Positions 43,686 to 50,837 of a stretch of 50,837 bases of DNA are shown piece after piece. The DNA is taken from assembly GCA_910589045.1 (NCBI GenBank), contig CAJUSH010000023.1, forward strand, positions 1-50,837, read 5' to 3'. Position 1 is the stretch's first letter. Each line of letters begins with the position of its first letter. The translations under genes and the position numbers were made by a program. Under the pieces are notes generated by a model. That model was not told the DNA's origin. It did not search any database and was given only the letters and a program-made list of their open reading frames with translations. The DNA comes from an uncultured Eubacterium sp. (GTDB lineage: Bacteria > Bacillota_A > Clostridia > Lachnospirales > Lachnospiraceae).

Positions 43686-44729
43686 TTATTTGTTCTCGTT
43701 GCGTGCCTGGAGCGCCATCTTTGCCTGAAGACTCCGCTGTGTCTGGTCAATGACAACCGCAAGGATGATAACCAGTCCGCGGATAACTTTCTGCCAGAAC
43801 TCGGACACGCCGCACATCGTCATACCATCGTTGATGACACCGATTACAAACGCGCCTACAACCGTACCGAGAATCGTTCCGGAGCCGCCCGCCATACTCG
43901 TTCCGCCGAGAACTGTCGCGGCGATCGCGTTCATCTCCCAGCCGTCTCCGGAAGCGGGATGCGCCGCGGAGATCTGTGCCGTGTTGATCATGCCGACCCA
44001 TGCCGCGCAAAAGCCCGAAATCATATAAACAAGAATCTTGATGCGGTCTGCCTTGATTCCGGAAAGCCGTGCGGATTTCTCATTGCCGCCCACACCCAGC
44101 ACATACCATCCGAAGGGCATTTTCTTCAGGAGCACAACGGAGATGATGGCCAGCACCGCAAACACATACACACCTGCCGGAATGTTTGCGATGTTGCTTC
44201 CAAGTGTCTTAAAGCCCATGTTTCCAAGACTCTCATAGCCCGCAATATTCGGGTAGGTCACACCGCCGGAGCGCAGATTTGCGAATCCGCGGCAGATATA
44301 CATCGTACCAAGCGTCGCGATAAACGGCGCCACATTCAGCTTTGTAATGATCAAACCGTTGATCCAGCCGATCACGGCACCTACAAGCAGCATCATGATC
44401 ACGATAACAGGAACGCTGAAATACAGCGTCACGCCCGCAAATTTTAAGGTAAGACCCTCTTGAATCAGACCGCCGGCCAGCATTCCTACCAGGCCGACCA
44501 CCGAGCCGACGGACAGGTCGATACCACCCGTGATGATAACAAAGGTCATGCCAAGCGCCAGAATACCGTAAAGTGCCACATGCTTTGCGATCATCGTCAG
44601 TGTAGACGGATCCAAAAAGGTATCCTTTACAATGCTGAAAAATATAACCAGGATAATCAGAACGATGAATGTACGCCCCTTTAACAGGGTCATCAACATC
44701 TGATTCGAATTCATTTTCTTTGTGTTCAT
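43686..44729 (-). CDS. Sugar ABC transporter permease (RbsC/AraH family)
   Basis: 347 residues with about 8-10 membrane helices. LALGMTFVIITGGIDLSVGSV is the usual start of the BPD_transp_2 domain, and NAIAATVLGGTSMAGGSGTI is the ATPase-contact and family signature region. It forms the membrane channel with the RbsA-like protein. It is 18 bases behind the ATPase gene and in front of the tandem element. Its stop codon abuts the first truncated element copy. Confidence 0.93.
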   Translation of the reverse strand: MNTKKMNSNQMLMTLLKGRTFIVLIILVIFFSIVKDTFLDPSTLTMIAKHVALYGILALGMTFVIITGGIDLSVGSVVGLVGMLAGGLIQEGLTLKFAGVTLYFSVPVIVIMMLLVGAVIGWINGLIITKLNVAPFIATLGTMYICRGFANLRSGGVTYPNIAGYESLGNMGFKTLGSNIANIPAGVYVFAVLAIISVVLLKKMPFGWYVLGVGGNEKSARLSGIKADRIKILVYMISGFCAAWVGMINTAQISAAHPASGDGWEMNAIAATVLGGTSMAGGSGTILGTVVGAFVIGVINDGMTMCGVSEFWQKVIRGLVIILAVVIDQTQRSLQAKMALQARNENK

Positions 44730-44747
44730 AGTCCGCTCCTCCCCATA

Positions 44748-46286
44748 TTATGCGTGTGCACCGGTGCCGAGTCCGGCATAGGATGCCCGCACCAGCGCAT
44801 CCTCGGTGATTTCGTCTGCCTGCAATTCCCCCGTGCATCTTCCGTTCGACAGAACATAGATCCGATCCGCAATCGCCATGATCTCCTTTAACTCGGAGGA
44901 GATAACGATGATCGACAGGCCGCGCTCCGCATAATCATGGATGATCTCAAATACCTCTGTCTTTGCACCGATATCGATTCCCCGCGACGGCTCATCCAAA
45001 AGAAGCACCGTCGGGTGGGTCAGAATACCCTTTCCGATGACGACCTTCTGCTGATTCCCGCCTGACAGGGACAAAATCGGAAGCTTTTTGTCCGCCACCT
45101 TAATATGTATATCCTTAATCTGTTCGTCTACCGCCTTTTCCTCTTCCTTTTCGTTCAGGAAAATACCCTTCACATAGTTTTTCATGGAAGCGATGGACGT
45201 ATTTTTACAAATATCAAGGGTCTGGATAAGACCCTGCATCTGACGGTCCTCCGGCACGATGGCAAACCCGTTTTTAATCTGTTCGGAAATGCTCCTGATC
45301 GTGAGCTTTCCGCCCTTGTAAATCACCTCGCCCGTGTGCTCCGGGTGCATGCCCATCAGACACTCGAACAGCTCGCTGCGTCCGGCCCCCAAAAGACCGT
45401 AAATACCAAGCACCTCACCCTTTTTCAGATGCATATTTACATTTTCGAGCAGATAACCGCCGCCCTTCTTCGGAAGGGTCAGCCCCTTGATCTCCAGTAT
45501 CTTTTCCGCCCGGTCCAGATCGATGGTGCGCTCAAACCGATGGTACTGCGTATTTTTTCCAACCATATTTTCCACGATCCAGCTCAGCTCAATGTCCTTT
45601 ACGTCCGCGTCCGCCACGTATTTTCCGTCCCGCAGGATCGTCACATGATCCCCAATCTCCATGATCTCCTCCAGACGGTGGGAAATGTATACGATAGAAA
45701 TGCCGTCGGCCATCAGCTCCCGCATAATCTTAAAAAGCACCTTCACCTCCGCCGCCGAGAGCGAGGAGGTCGGCTCATCCATGATGAGCACCTTCAAATC
45801 GTCCTGGATGAGATTTCGCGCGATTTCCACCATCTGCTGCTGCCCGACACGCAGATCCCCCACCAGTGTATCGGGGTCAATCTCATGCTCCAGACGCTTT
45901 AAAATATTTTTCGCGCCCTCCACATGAGCCTTATCATCAAGAAACAGTCCTTTTTTATGCTCATGGTTCATATAGATGTTCTGGTACACCGTCAGATTCG
46001 GAAAAAGACTCAGCTCCTGATGAATGATGCCGATTCCCTTTTCCCTGGCGGCCGTCGTATCCTTAAAATAAACCTCCTCACCGCCCATGTACATCTTGCC
46101 GTTCGAGGGCTGCTCGATGCCCGCGATCATCTTCATCAGCGTGGACTTTCCGGCACCGTTCTCGCCGATGAGCACGTTCACCTTTCCTCTTAGCAGGTCG
46201 AAGGAGACACCGTCCAGCGCTTTTGTACCGGGATATATTTTGTCAATTTTTTCACAGTGGAGAACAACATCCGGTTTATCAAACAT
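44748..46286 (-). CDS. Sugar ABC transporter ATP-binding protein (RbsA/MglA family)
   Basis: 512 residues, two ATPase modules in one chain. Module 1 has Walker A GENGAGKST and signature LRVGQQQMVEIA. Module 2 has the degenerate P-loop GLLGAGRSEL and signature LSGGNQQKVVIG, as is normal for CUT2 importers. EPTSSLS and DEPSRGIDIG are Walker B regions. It powers uptake with the permease and the binding protein. The gene is 13 bases downstream of the DUF2291 lipoprotein. Confidence 0.95.
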   Translation of the reverse strand: MFDKPDVVLHCEKIDKIYPGTKALDGVSFDLLRGKVNVLIGENGAGKSTLMKMIAGIEQPSNGKMYMGGEEVYFKDTTAAREKGIGIIHQELSLFPNLTVYQNIYMNHEHKKGLFLDDKAHVEGAKNILKRLEHEIDPDTLVGDLRVGQQQMVEIARNLIQDDLKVLIMDEPTSSLSAAEVKVLFKIMRELMADGISIVYISHRLEEIMEIGDHVTILRDGKYVADADVKDIELSWIVENMVGKNTQYHRFERTIDLDRAEKILEIKGLTLPKKGGGYLLENVNMHLKKGEVLGIYGLLGAGRSELFECLMGMHPEHTGEVIYKGGKLTIRSISEQIKNGFAIVPEDRQMQGLIQTLDICKNTSIASMKNYVKGIFLNEKEEEKAVDEQIKDIHIKVADKKLPILSLSGGNQQKVVIGKGILTHPTVLLLDEPSRGIDIGAKTEVFEIIHDYAERGLSIIVISSELKEIMAIADRIYVLSNGRCTGELQADEITEDALVRASYAGLGTGAHA

Positions 46287-46299
46287 AATGCTCCTCCTT

Positions 46300-46878
46300 T
46301 TACTCGATTGTCAGCTCTACCGGCGTGATCACAATCTTGCCGCCGCTCGCCGTCGCCGCTCCCACGAAGGTAGCCGTCTTGCCTGCCGCACTCTCGTCCA
46401 GCGCAAGGGGTGCTATGACCTGTGCGTCCACCTCCTGGTTCAGCGCCTTTGCATACTGGGACCACTCGGTCTGATTGGTAAAATCCTGAAATCCCTTTAA
46501 GCTCTGGGTATCCCGAAGCGCCGTGCCGGAATAGACACCGCCGGCCTGGATCTGAACCTCGCCGTCATACCCGTCCACTTCAACCAGCAAATAATATTTG
46601 GGCGTGTCCGTGTTAAACTCCGTGATCTTTGCCGTGCCGCTCACCGCCGTGCCGCCGCCCAGATCCCCGCCGAGTGCCCCGGCCGCATCCACCGCGTTCG
46701 CCTTTACCTCATCTACCACGGAGGCCCAGTCGCTGCTGGACTGTGCGCTGGAATCAAATTCCTCCTGCCCTGTGAAAGAACCCTCCTGGCCAATCGGAAC
46801 CACCGTGACAATGCCGCACGCACTTACGCTCACTGCCACCATACATGCTGTAATGATAAGAACCAGTTTTTTCTTCAT
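46300..46878 (-). CDS. DUF2291-type lipoprotein
   Basis: 192 residues from the ATG at 46876-46878, behind TAGGAGAAGG. A lipoprotein signal (KKKLVLIITACMVAVSVSAC, lipobox VSAC with Cys about 21) anchors it outside. The mature part is strand-rich (AKITEFNTDTPKYYLLVEVD, ATFVGAATASGGKIVITPVE). As far as I know DUF2291 proteins sit beside RbsABC-like transporters and lack a proven role. They may assist the binding protein or modify the transported sugar. Here the gene lies between the binding protein and ATPase genes. Confidence 0.8.
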   Translation of the reverse strand: MKKKLVLIITACMVAVSVSACGIVTVVPIGQEGSFTGQEEFDSSAQSSSDWASVVDEVKANAVDAAGALGGDLGGGTAVSGTAKITEFNTDTPKYYLLVEVDGYDGEVQIQAGGVYSGTALRDTQSLKGFQDFTNQTEWSQYAKALNQEVDAQVIAPLALDESAAGKTATFVGAATASGGKIVITPVELTIE

Positions 46879-46952
46879 ATTCCTTCTCCTATTTGACTGC
46901 GAAGGGGCGCTGCCTTGCACCGCCCCTCCTGATAAATTCTATTGACTTTTCA

Positions 46953-48041
46953 TTACTCCGTATAAACAAATGAAGCTAACTTATCTACATTGTCGGCCGT
47001 GATCGCCACACAGGGAACCAGCTGCTTCTCCTTCTCGGGAGGCGTGCCCTTTAAGTAAGCGTCTGCCTGCTCAACCGCCATCTGTGTGATGAGTGCGATC
47101 TGCTGCAGCGCCGTACCAACCATGTTGCCTGACTTTATGTAATTTGCAGCATCGTCCGAGCCGTCAACGCCGATGATCTTTACATCGTCGCGTCCTGCAT
47201 CGATACAAGCCTGAACCGCGCCGCATGCCATGGTGTCGTTACCGCAGATGATACCGGTAATCTCGGGATTGGACTGCAAGATCGCCTCAGCCTTCTCATA
47301 GCCCTGTGTCTGATCCCAGTTTGCGGACTGCTGTGCTACCATCTCCATATCCGGATACTCGTCGATGACAGAGTGGAAATTTTCGGAACGAACCTGACAG
47401 TTTGTATCGGACTCAAGACCAAGGAGCTCCGCATATTTTCCTTCATAACCCATTGCCTCAACCCATGCCTCTGCGATAGCTGCCGCACCCTGTGCATTGT
47501 CTGCTACAAGCTGTGCAACCGCAAGGCCGGACTGGTTGATCTCACGGTCTACTAAGAAGGTCGGGATTCCTGCGTCATATGCCTTCTGAATCGCCTCGAT
47601 GGAAGCGTCCGCGCCGGCATTGTCGCAGATGATCGCTGCCGCGCCGTCTGCAATAGCTGCCTCGAACATCTCCAGCTGGGTCGCTGCGTCGTCGTCATGT
47701 GAGAAACACTTTACTTCGTAGCCAAGCTCGGTTCCCTTTTCGGTAGCGATATCCTGTACGGTCTTGAAGTAAACGTTTGATGTAGAAGGTGTGATACAGT
47801 AAAGAATATTGCTGCCGCCGCCCGGAAGAAGCTCACCGGATGCCGCATCGTCTGCGGGCTCGTCTGCCGGTTCATCCGCAGGCTCGTCTGCCGGCTCATC
47901 CGCGGGCTCGTCTGCCGGCTCATCCGCAGGGGCTTCCTGCTTGTCATCTGCCGGCTCGTCTGCTGACTGGCTGCCACAGCCGGCCAGCATGGTTGCAACC
48001 ATAGCTGCGCTTAAACAAGCTGCTAAAATTTTCTTTTTCAT
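46953..48041 (-). CDS. Sugar-binding lipoprotein (RbsB/PF13407 family)
   Basis: 362 residues. The lipobox LAGC (Cys22) is followed by a spacer of six ADEP tetrapeptides (39-62). The periplasmic-binding fold comes next, with NILYCITPSTSNVYFKTVQD, IICDNAGADASIEAIQKAYD, VDRE and DAGRDDVKIIGVDGSDDA. It captures the sugar outside and delivers it to the permease. The start follows AAAGGAGG at 7 bases. It is the first gene of the operon, 50-100 bases behind the promoter at 48104-48131. The ligand is not deducible, but the operon partners suggest a pentose. Confidence 0.93.
   Translation of the reverse strand: MKKKILAACLSAAMVATMLAGCGSQSADEPADDKQEAPADEPADEPADEPADEPADEPADEPADDAASGELLPGGGSNILYCITPSTSNVYFKTVQDIATEKGTELGYEVKCFSHDDDAATQLEMFEAAIADGAAAIICDNAGADASIEAIQKAYDAGIPTFLVDREINQSGLAVAQLVADNAQGAAAIAEAWVEAMGYEGKYAELLGLESDTNCQVRSENFHSVIDEYPDMEMVAQQSANWDQTQGYEKAEAILQSNPEITGIICGNDTMACGAVQACIDAGRDDVKIIGVDGSDDAANYIKSGNMVGTALQQIALITQMAVEQADAYLKGTPPEKEKQLVPCVAITADNVDKLASFVYTE
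47856..47927 (-). repeat. Six 12-bp repeats encoding ADEP
   Basis: In-frame 12-base units encode (Ala-Asp-Glu-Pro) six times, an acidic and extended spacer between the lipid anchor and the binding domain. Synonymous differences exist between units, but the length could change by slippage. Confidence 0.9.
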
Positions 48042-48103
48042 ACATAGTCCTCCTTTGACATTTGGAAATTATGCAGCCGATTGACTGCTTGCTTGTGACT
48101 CCT

Positions 48104-48131
48104 ATTATAAATATCTATATAAATTTTTCAA
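48104..48131 (-). promoter_or_regulatory. Promoter of the sugar operon
   Basis: TTGAAA (48126-48131), a 16-base spacer and a perfect TATAAT (48104-48109) on the minus strand, about 60 bases before the binding-protein start. The spacer lies inside the AT-rich repeat copy. Confidence 0.65.
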
Positions 48132-48332
48132 TATTTTTTTAGTTAAAAAATAAAATTCGACGAATTTCACATTTATTTTTATGCTGTTTTAGTAAAAGTG
48201 AACATAAAATATCTGATTTTTGAAGGAAAATACACTTTCCGGCCTTTTTTCGCCGATTTTTTCATATAAATATTTATATAAATTTTTATATATGGTTTTA
48301 TTAGACCTTGTCTACAACGCGTGCGGTAATTT

Positions 48333-48360
48333 AAAAGTGCGAAGCCCTCCGGCTTCGCAC
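48333..48360 (-). terminator. Terminator after the coiled-coil gene
   Basis: A perfect 10-bp stem GTGCGAAGCC / GGCTTCGCAC (48337-48360) with a four-base loop is followed on the minus strand by TTTTAAATT, about 90 bases past the gene. Confidence 0.8.
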
Positions 48361-48448
48361 TTCTGATCGCTATTCATTATAAAGCTTTTATTCCGAACGG
48401 CTTTCATTGATTCCTCCCAAAACCATTTCGGATTTCCTGCGTTTGACA

Positions 48449-49165
48449 TTACATAGCACTGCTGTACTGGATGCCCTTCGCGTCATCCGAGGTGATCCGC
48501 ATATTGTCAACCATGCGGGTTACCTGATCCTTCATGCGCTGCTGGCGATCCGTCTGCTGCGCCTCCTTGCTGCGGGCCGCCTGCTGTACGGACTGCTCCT
48601 TTTTCCGTGCCTCCATCGCCTGGTCGATCTTCTGCTGCGCGGTGGGCGGTGCCCAGAGCTTACTGCGCTCCTCGCGCACCCGGGCAGTATTTGCCTCGTT
48701 CACACGGGCTGCCTCCCGACGCTCCTCATTGATCTGATTCATGCGCCGCTCCGTATCTGCCTGCAGGCTTTCGCGCTGTCCGGCAGAAATCTCATCTTCC
48801 GCTATATCATTGAGCTGTCCCCGCTCCTTCTGCACGTCTGCCGCACGCTGATTCAGCTGATTGGAACGGGCGAGTCCCTGGCTGCGCTCATATTCCGCGC
48901 GCTCCATCTGCTGCTCCTTGCGCTCACTCGCCTGCAGAGCCCTGGATTTGATCCGCAGCTCCTCTCTGCCATCCGAAGTCTGGCGCTCCGCGAGGAAATC
49001 CGGGTTTTTCTTCTGGTTCTGCTCCACCGTCCGGATCATCCCGTTTTCCGACGCCCTTTTGTCGGTATCCTCCTGGCGCTTTGCGCCTGTCACCGAAAAC
49101 TGCTGTTTTTTTTCTGTCTCGTTTTGAATGCGGTCTCTCTGCATCCGAATGCTCATCGTATCCAT
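48449..49165 (-). CDS. Coiled-coil protein of unknown function
   Basis: 238 residues from the ATG at 49163-49165, 7 bases behind GGGAGG. It is almost entirely charged and Gln-rich helix, with heptads across about 20-215 (for example ALQASERKEQQMERAEYERS), few hydrophobics, and no signal or membrane segment. It could be a scaffold or chaperone-like rod, but no family is evident. A minus-strand TATAAT at 49207-49212 and the terminator at 48333-48360 make it a single-gene unit. Confidence 0.75.
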   Translation of the reverse strand: MDTMSIRMQRDRIQNETEKKQQFSVTGAKRQEDTDKRASENGMIRTVEQNQKKNPDFLAERQTSDGREELRIKSRALQASERKEQQMERAEYERSQGLARSNQLNQRAADVQKERGQLNDIAEDEISAGQRESLQADTERRMNQINEERREAARVNEANTARVREERSKLWAPPTAQQKIDQAMEARKKEQSVQQAARSKEAQQTDRQQRMKDQVTRMVDNMRITSDDAKGIQYSSAM

Positions 49166-49368
49166 ATGCCGCCCTCCCTTATCACATTGCGTTTCGTTCA
49201 AAAAAGATTATATTTAACCATATTTTACCAATACGACAAAAGAAATGCAATAGTTTTCGTTACTTTCCACGGCTCAGGAATGCGCATTGTTATTTTTTAC
49301 ACCGGAGCCGCGCATGTACTGCGGGGCTGCGGGAGAACATGCTTCAGATAACAGTTCGGACATGATTT

Positions 49369-50595
49369 TTATAAGTCCACCCGCAGATGCCGCGGCAGTC
49401 CGTCCACCATCATCGGTGAAAGCTCCGCCTGAATAAGCGGTCTGATGTAGTGAATCAGCTCGTCAGTCACATGTGTTCCGTCCTCAGTAATCCACTCCAG
49501 AGGAACCTTCTTCTCAATATTGGCAATTTTATGTACGTCCTGACAGCTTGTTGTACAGATATAAGGATCCTCGGAAACACGATCCAGAGCAATCACCTTT
49601 CCGGTCTCACCCTCAAAGGCAGCCTTAACTGCCGCACCGCCCACCTGAAATGCCTCGGTGATATCCACACGCGAGGTCATGTGCGCCGCACAGCGCTGCA
49701 GCGTAGACAGCTCGATCGCCCTGGTTTTCACACCCAGCTCTGCGCCGATCTTGTCCGCCAGGAAACGTGCCGTGCCCTGAAGCTGCTTATGCCCGAAAGC
49801 ATCCACAAACTCCACATGATCCTTCAGCTCAAACACATAGCGCCCATCCGCCACCTTGATACCCTCGGAGACAGCGACCACGATGGAGCTTTTCTTCTCG
49901 CAAAGCTCCTTGATCCTGCTCATAAACAGATCGATATCAAAAGGAACCTCCGGCAGGCAGATCATATCCACGCCCTCACAGTCCTCCCCTGCCGCCAGTG
50001 CGCTCGCAGCAGTCAGCCACCCGGCATTGCGTCCCATGATCTCCACAATAGAAATCGTGGGATAGTCATAAACCAGGCTGTCCCGTATGATCTCCTTTGT
50101 AACCGCCGCAATATACTTTGCGGCGCTGCCGTAGCCCGGCGTGTGGTCGGTCATTGCAAGGTCATTGTCGATCGTTTTCGGAACGCCCATGAACTTGATC
50201 TCGCTGCTGCACAAAATCGCGTAGTCGGACAGCTTTTTAATCGTATCCATAGAATCATTCCCGCCGATGTAGAAAAACGCCTCGATCCCAAGCTCCTCCA
50301 AAATCTCAAAAATCTGGTCGTACACCTGTGTGTTCCCCTTAATCTCCGGCAGCTTGTAGCGGCAGGAGCCGAGGAAGGACGACGGTGTGCGCTTTAGCAG
50401 GTCAATATCCAGATCCGACTTGATATGCTCCGACAAATCCACATATTGCCGATCCAAAAGCCCCTTGATTCCGTGCAGCATACCGTACACCTTTCCGGCG
50501 CCCCGGTCCCTCGCAGTCTTGTACACCCCAACAAGACTCGAATTGATGACCGAGGTCGGCCCGCCAGACTGCCCCACAATTACATTACCCCGCAT
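49369..50595 (-). CDS. PPi-dependent phosphofructokinase
   Basis: 408 residues from the ATG at 50593-50595, behind GTGAGGAGG. IVGQSGGPTSVINSSL opens the fold. GGNDS (111-115) and PKTIDND (139-145) carry the Asp and Lys that mark pyrophosphate use, against GGDGS/PGTID in the ATP enzyme pfkA. The length and GRNAGWLTAASAL fit the long group of PPi enzymes. It runs the same reaction reversibly, saving ATP. In Clostridia it may also act on sedoheptulose 7-phosphate in the pentose route, which would fit a genome region rich in pentose genes (inference). A promoter lies just upstream. Confidence 0.92.
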   Translation of the reverse strand: MRGNVIVGQSGGPTSVINSSLVGVYKTARDRGAGKVYGMLHGIKGLLDRQYVDLSEHIKSDLDIDLLKRTPSSFLGSCRYKLPEIKGNTQVYDQIFEILEELGIEAFFYIGGNDSMDTIKKLSDYAILCSSEIKFMGVPKTIDNDLAMTDHTPGYGSAAKYIAAVTKEIIRDSLVYDYPTISIVEIMGRNAGWLTAASALAAGEDCEGVDMICLPEVPFDIDLFMSRIKELCEKKSSIVVAVSEGIKVADGRYVFELKDHVEFVDAFGHKQLQGTARFLADKIGAELGVKTRAIELSTLQRCAAHMTSRVDITEAFQVGGAAVKAAFEGETGKVIALDRVSEDPYICTTSCQDVHKIANIEKKVPLEWITEDGTHVTDELIHYIRPLIQAELSPMMVDGLPRHLRVDL

Positions 50596-50837
50596 TCCTT
50601 TGTACCTCCTCACAAAACTGACATGTTAGTATTTTCACTACTATTGTAACATGCCGCGGCAGGAATGTCACGAAAAAACTAGCCATCTGCCAGAATGGAT
50701 ATTTAATAATAACCGGGGCGGTGATATAGTCATTCACACCCTCATTCCGGTATTCATATTCCGCGGCAAGGTCGTTGTTCTCTGTGAGGATAAAGAACGG
50801 CAGAAGCCGGACAGGGGGATTCTTCATTTGGAACATC
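50585..50837 (-). pseudogene. Remnant of a response-regulator receiver domain (runs off the right edge)
   Basis: The visible frame contains PFFILTENNDLAAEYEYRNE and GVNDYITAPV, the beta4-alpha4-beta5 part of a CheY-like domain, with the conserved Lys of 'KP' changed to Ala. After 'APV' the sequence stops looking like a receiver, and the promoter of the next gene lies inside the frame. It is therefore probably a degraded end. Only the last part of the gene is in the window. Confidence 0.45.
50643..50671 (-). promoter_or_regulatory. Promoter of the PPi-phosphofructokinase gene
   Basis: GTGACA (50666-50671), 17 bases, TACAAT (50643-50648) on the minus strand, 48 bases before the start codon. 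Confidence 0.6.

Larger units (their letters stand above)
48042..48448. other. Control region of the sugar operon and AT-rich spacer
   Basis: 407 bases with no supported gene. From left to right: operon promoter, an AT-rich near-repeat (AAATATYTATATAAATTTTT at 48109-48128 and again at 48268-48287), and the terminator of the coiled-coil gene at 48333-48360. In each copy the core is ATTTATATAAAT or a near form, a palindrome that may bind a regulator. Confidence 0.5.

Noticed and set aside
1..50837. tRNA, rRNA or phage structural genes
   Set aside because: I looked for CCA-type acceptor stems, conserved rRNA words and phage gene order and found none that I could support.

Overview
The window looks like the chromosome of a Lachnospiraceae-type Clostridium (Bacillota, anaerobic gut lineage). 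I infer this from the content: ClpC, RadA and a dnaE-pfkA pair of Firmicute type, strong AGGAGG ribosome sites, LytTR and LacI regulators, a Glc-family PTS permease, lipoprotein-anchored ABC binding proteins, a PPi-type phosphofructokinase, and a small protein beside clpC that is repeatedly misnamed 'endosialidase' in this family. Most genes lie on the minus strand. I saw no rRNA, tRNA or CRISPR array and no complete transposon.

Left part (1-12170). A three-gene minus-strand group opens the window: a 749-residue orphan protein, a LytTR regulator, and an overlapping 351-residue protein that carries the metal-binding and ribose-binding signatures of the edema-factor/ExoY/CyaA nucleotidyl cyclase family. 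Then comes a housekeeping run read right to left: a CatA-type acetyltransferase, a cadherin-like membrane protein, clpC, the 'endosialidase'-type protein and radA. A FabG-type reductase sits to its right with its own promoter and terminator.

Middle part (12171-35848). A class B penicillin-binding protein is followed by a divergently controlled sugar locus (LacI regulator against a metallo-hydrolase and a PTS IIBCA permease, with palindromic operators between them). Next is a gene graveyard at 18575-20016, where a decapitated HAD phosphatase, a piece of a PTS IIC gene and an AraC regulator cut at both ends are joined end to end. An O-acetyltransferase, an ABC exporter and an RND exporter with a large coiled-coil insertion follow. 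A serine recombinase and a DUF4143 ATPase are divergently placed. A small alarmone synthetase, an 87-residue unknown protein, a TrmH methyltransferase, pfkA and dnaE complete this part.

Right part (35867-50837). A 12-kb minus-strand sugar operon runs from a lipoprotein binding protein through a DUF2291 lipoprotein, an ABC ATPase and permease, RbsD, a FucI/AraA-family isomerase, a two-subunit transketolase, an FGGY kinase, a LacI regulator and a PfkB kinase. The logic is uptake, anomer conversion, aldose-to-ketose isomerisation, phosphorylation and transketolase cleavage, which fits a rare or branched pentose such as D-apiose at least as well as ribose. A coiled-coil protein, a PPi-dependent phosphofructokinase and the stub of a response-regulator receiver domain end the window.

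The most unusual observation is a dispersed element found inside operons at three places (after clpC, between the ABC permease and rbsD, and between rbsD and the isomerase). Each copy carries a Shine-Dalgarno sequence, an ATG inside a small hairpin, and an open frame read through the element. At two sites this frame ends in an ATGA overlap with the next gene. At the third it ends in ATGA overlaps with further micro-ORFs made from a 49-bp triplication that lead to the isomerase start. It resembles an insertable translational-coupling cassette.
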